Both the position numbers and the translations under genes were made by a program. From the NCBI GenBank assembly GCA_030596265.1, contig JAUVKM010000141.1, positions 1-6,068 on the forward strand: a stretch of DNA of 6,068 bases, in the 5' to 3' direction. The notes under the pieces are model-generated. The model ran no database searches. It was not told the DNA's origin and worked only from the letters and a program-made list of their open reading frames with translations. Of the stretch, positions 6,023 to 6,068 are shown piece after piece. How positions within the stretch are numbered: the stretch's first letter is position 1; every line of letters starts with the position of its first letter. The DNA comes from Candidatus Cloacimonadota bacterium. GTDB lineage: Bacteria > Cloacimonadota > Cloacimonadia > Cloacimonadales > TCS61.

Positions 6023-6068
6023 GCTGTTAACAAACGTGCCACAACAAACAAGAAGAATCCGCCAAAGG
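6023..6068 (+). other. attC-like site 3, left end only (truncated by window end)
   Basis: GCTGTTAACAAACGTGCC (6023-6040) follows the stop codon at 6015 by seven bases and aligns with the left ends of sites 1 and 2 through TAACAA(G/A)CGTG. The right arm and internal hairpins are outside the window, and the inner part (AAGAAGAATCCGCC) does not match the other two, as expected for the variable middle of an attC site. The position right after a gene makes it the expected site of the second unit. Confidence 0.5.

Larger units (their letters stand above)
4176..6068 (+). mobile_element. Putative second gene cassette (right end outside the window)
   Basis: This unit begins at the right core of site 2 and contains the FG-GAP protein gene and the left end of the third attC-like site; its right core lies beyond the window. 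It repeats the compact layout of the preceding unit: 40 bp from the boundary to ATG and 12 bp from the stop codon to TAAC. Calling it a cassette depends on the sites being true recombination sites. Confidence 0.35.

Noticed and set aside
1757..6068. CRISPR array
   Set aside because: The repeats are 120-125 nt, separated by 2-kb genes and highly structured; there are no short regularly spaced repeats or cas genes.

Overview
The window is AT-rich bacterial DNA, probably from Candidatus Cloacimonadota or a close relative in the FCB group. The main clue is the C-terminus shared by the two complete genes: a YPNPFNP motif, an IFNIKGQKI strand, a SG(L/I)Y(L/Y)YKL strand and a terminal KKC(M/L)LLK. 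This looks like the FlgD-like, type IX-style sorting domain common on secreted proteins of that phylum. The assignment is inference; there is no rRNA or marker gene here to confirm it.

Layout. Positions 2-1288 hold the 3' part of a plus-strand gene for a BatA-like membrane-anchored protein, cut by the window start. A 468-bp stretch with no convincing gene follows (1289-1756). It is packed with small repeats: a doubled GTTAGGA, a REP-like hairpin followed by a T-run, a degenerate 8-bp tandem repeat, and two 60-bp direct repeats that are 85% identical. From about 1757 the architecture changes to a strict alternation of structured recombination-site-like element and secreted-protein gene: site 1 (1757-1883), gene for a 713-aa secreted protein (1907-4048), site 2 (4055-4182), gene for a 599-aa secreted protein (4216-6015), and the left part of a third site (6023-6068, cut by the window end).

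The inter-gene elements are the most interesting part. Each begins TAACAA(G/A)CGTG about 12 bp after a stop codon where a gene precedes it. The two complete ones end CATTAGC 26-36 bp before the next start codon, fold as long imperfect inverted repeats about 120-125 nt long, and carry two internal hairpins. The apical hairpin shows compensatory A-T to G-C changes between the copies. This is the layout of integron gene cassettes separated by attC sites. However, the right-hand core reads ATTAGC rather than the canonical GTTRRRY, and no integrase is in the window. They are best described as attC-like, possibly a lineage-specific variant.

How the genes relate. Both putative cassette genes encode exported proteins: a Sec signal peptide at the front, a sorting domain at the back, and different extracellular modules between. 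One has an unrecognised ectodomain plus an Ig/Fn3-like domain. The other has a seven-repeat FG-GAP beta-propeller plus a PKD-like domain. The picture is an array that could shuffle surface or secreted proteins. The BatA-like gene upstream is probably resident chromosome with no functional link.
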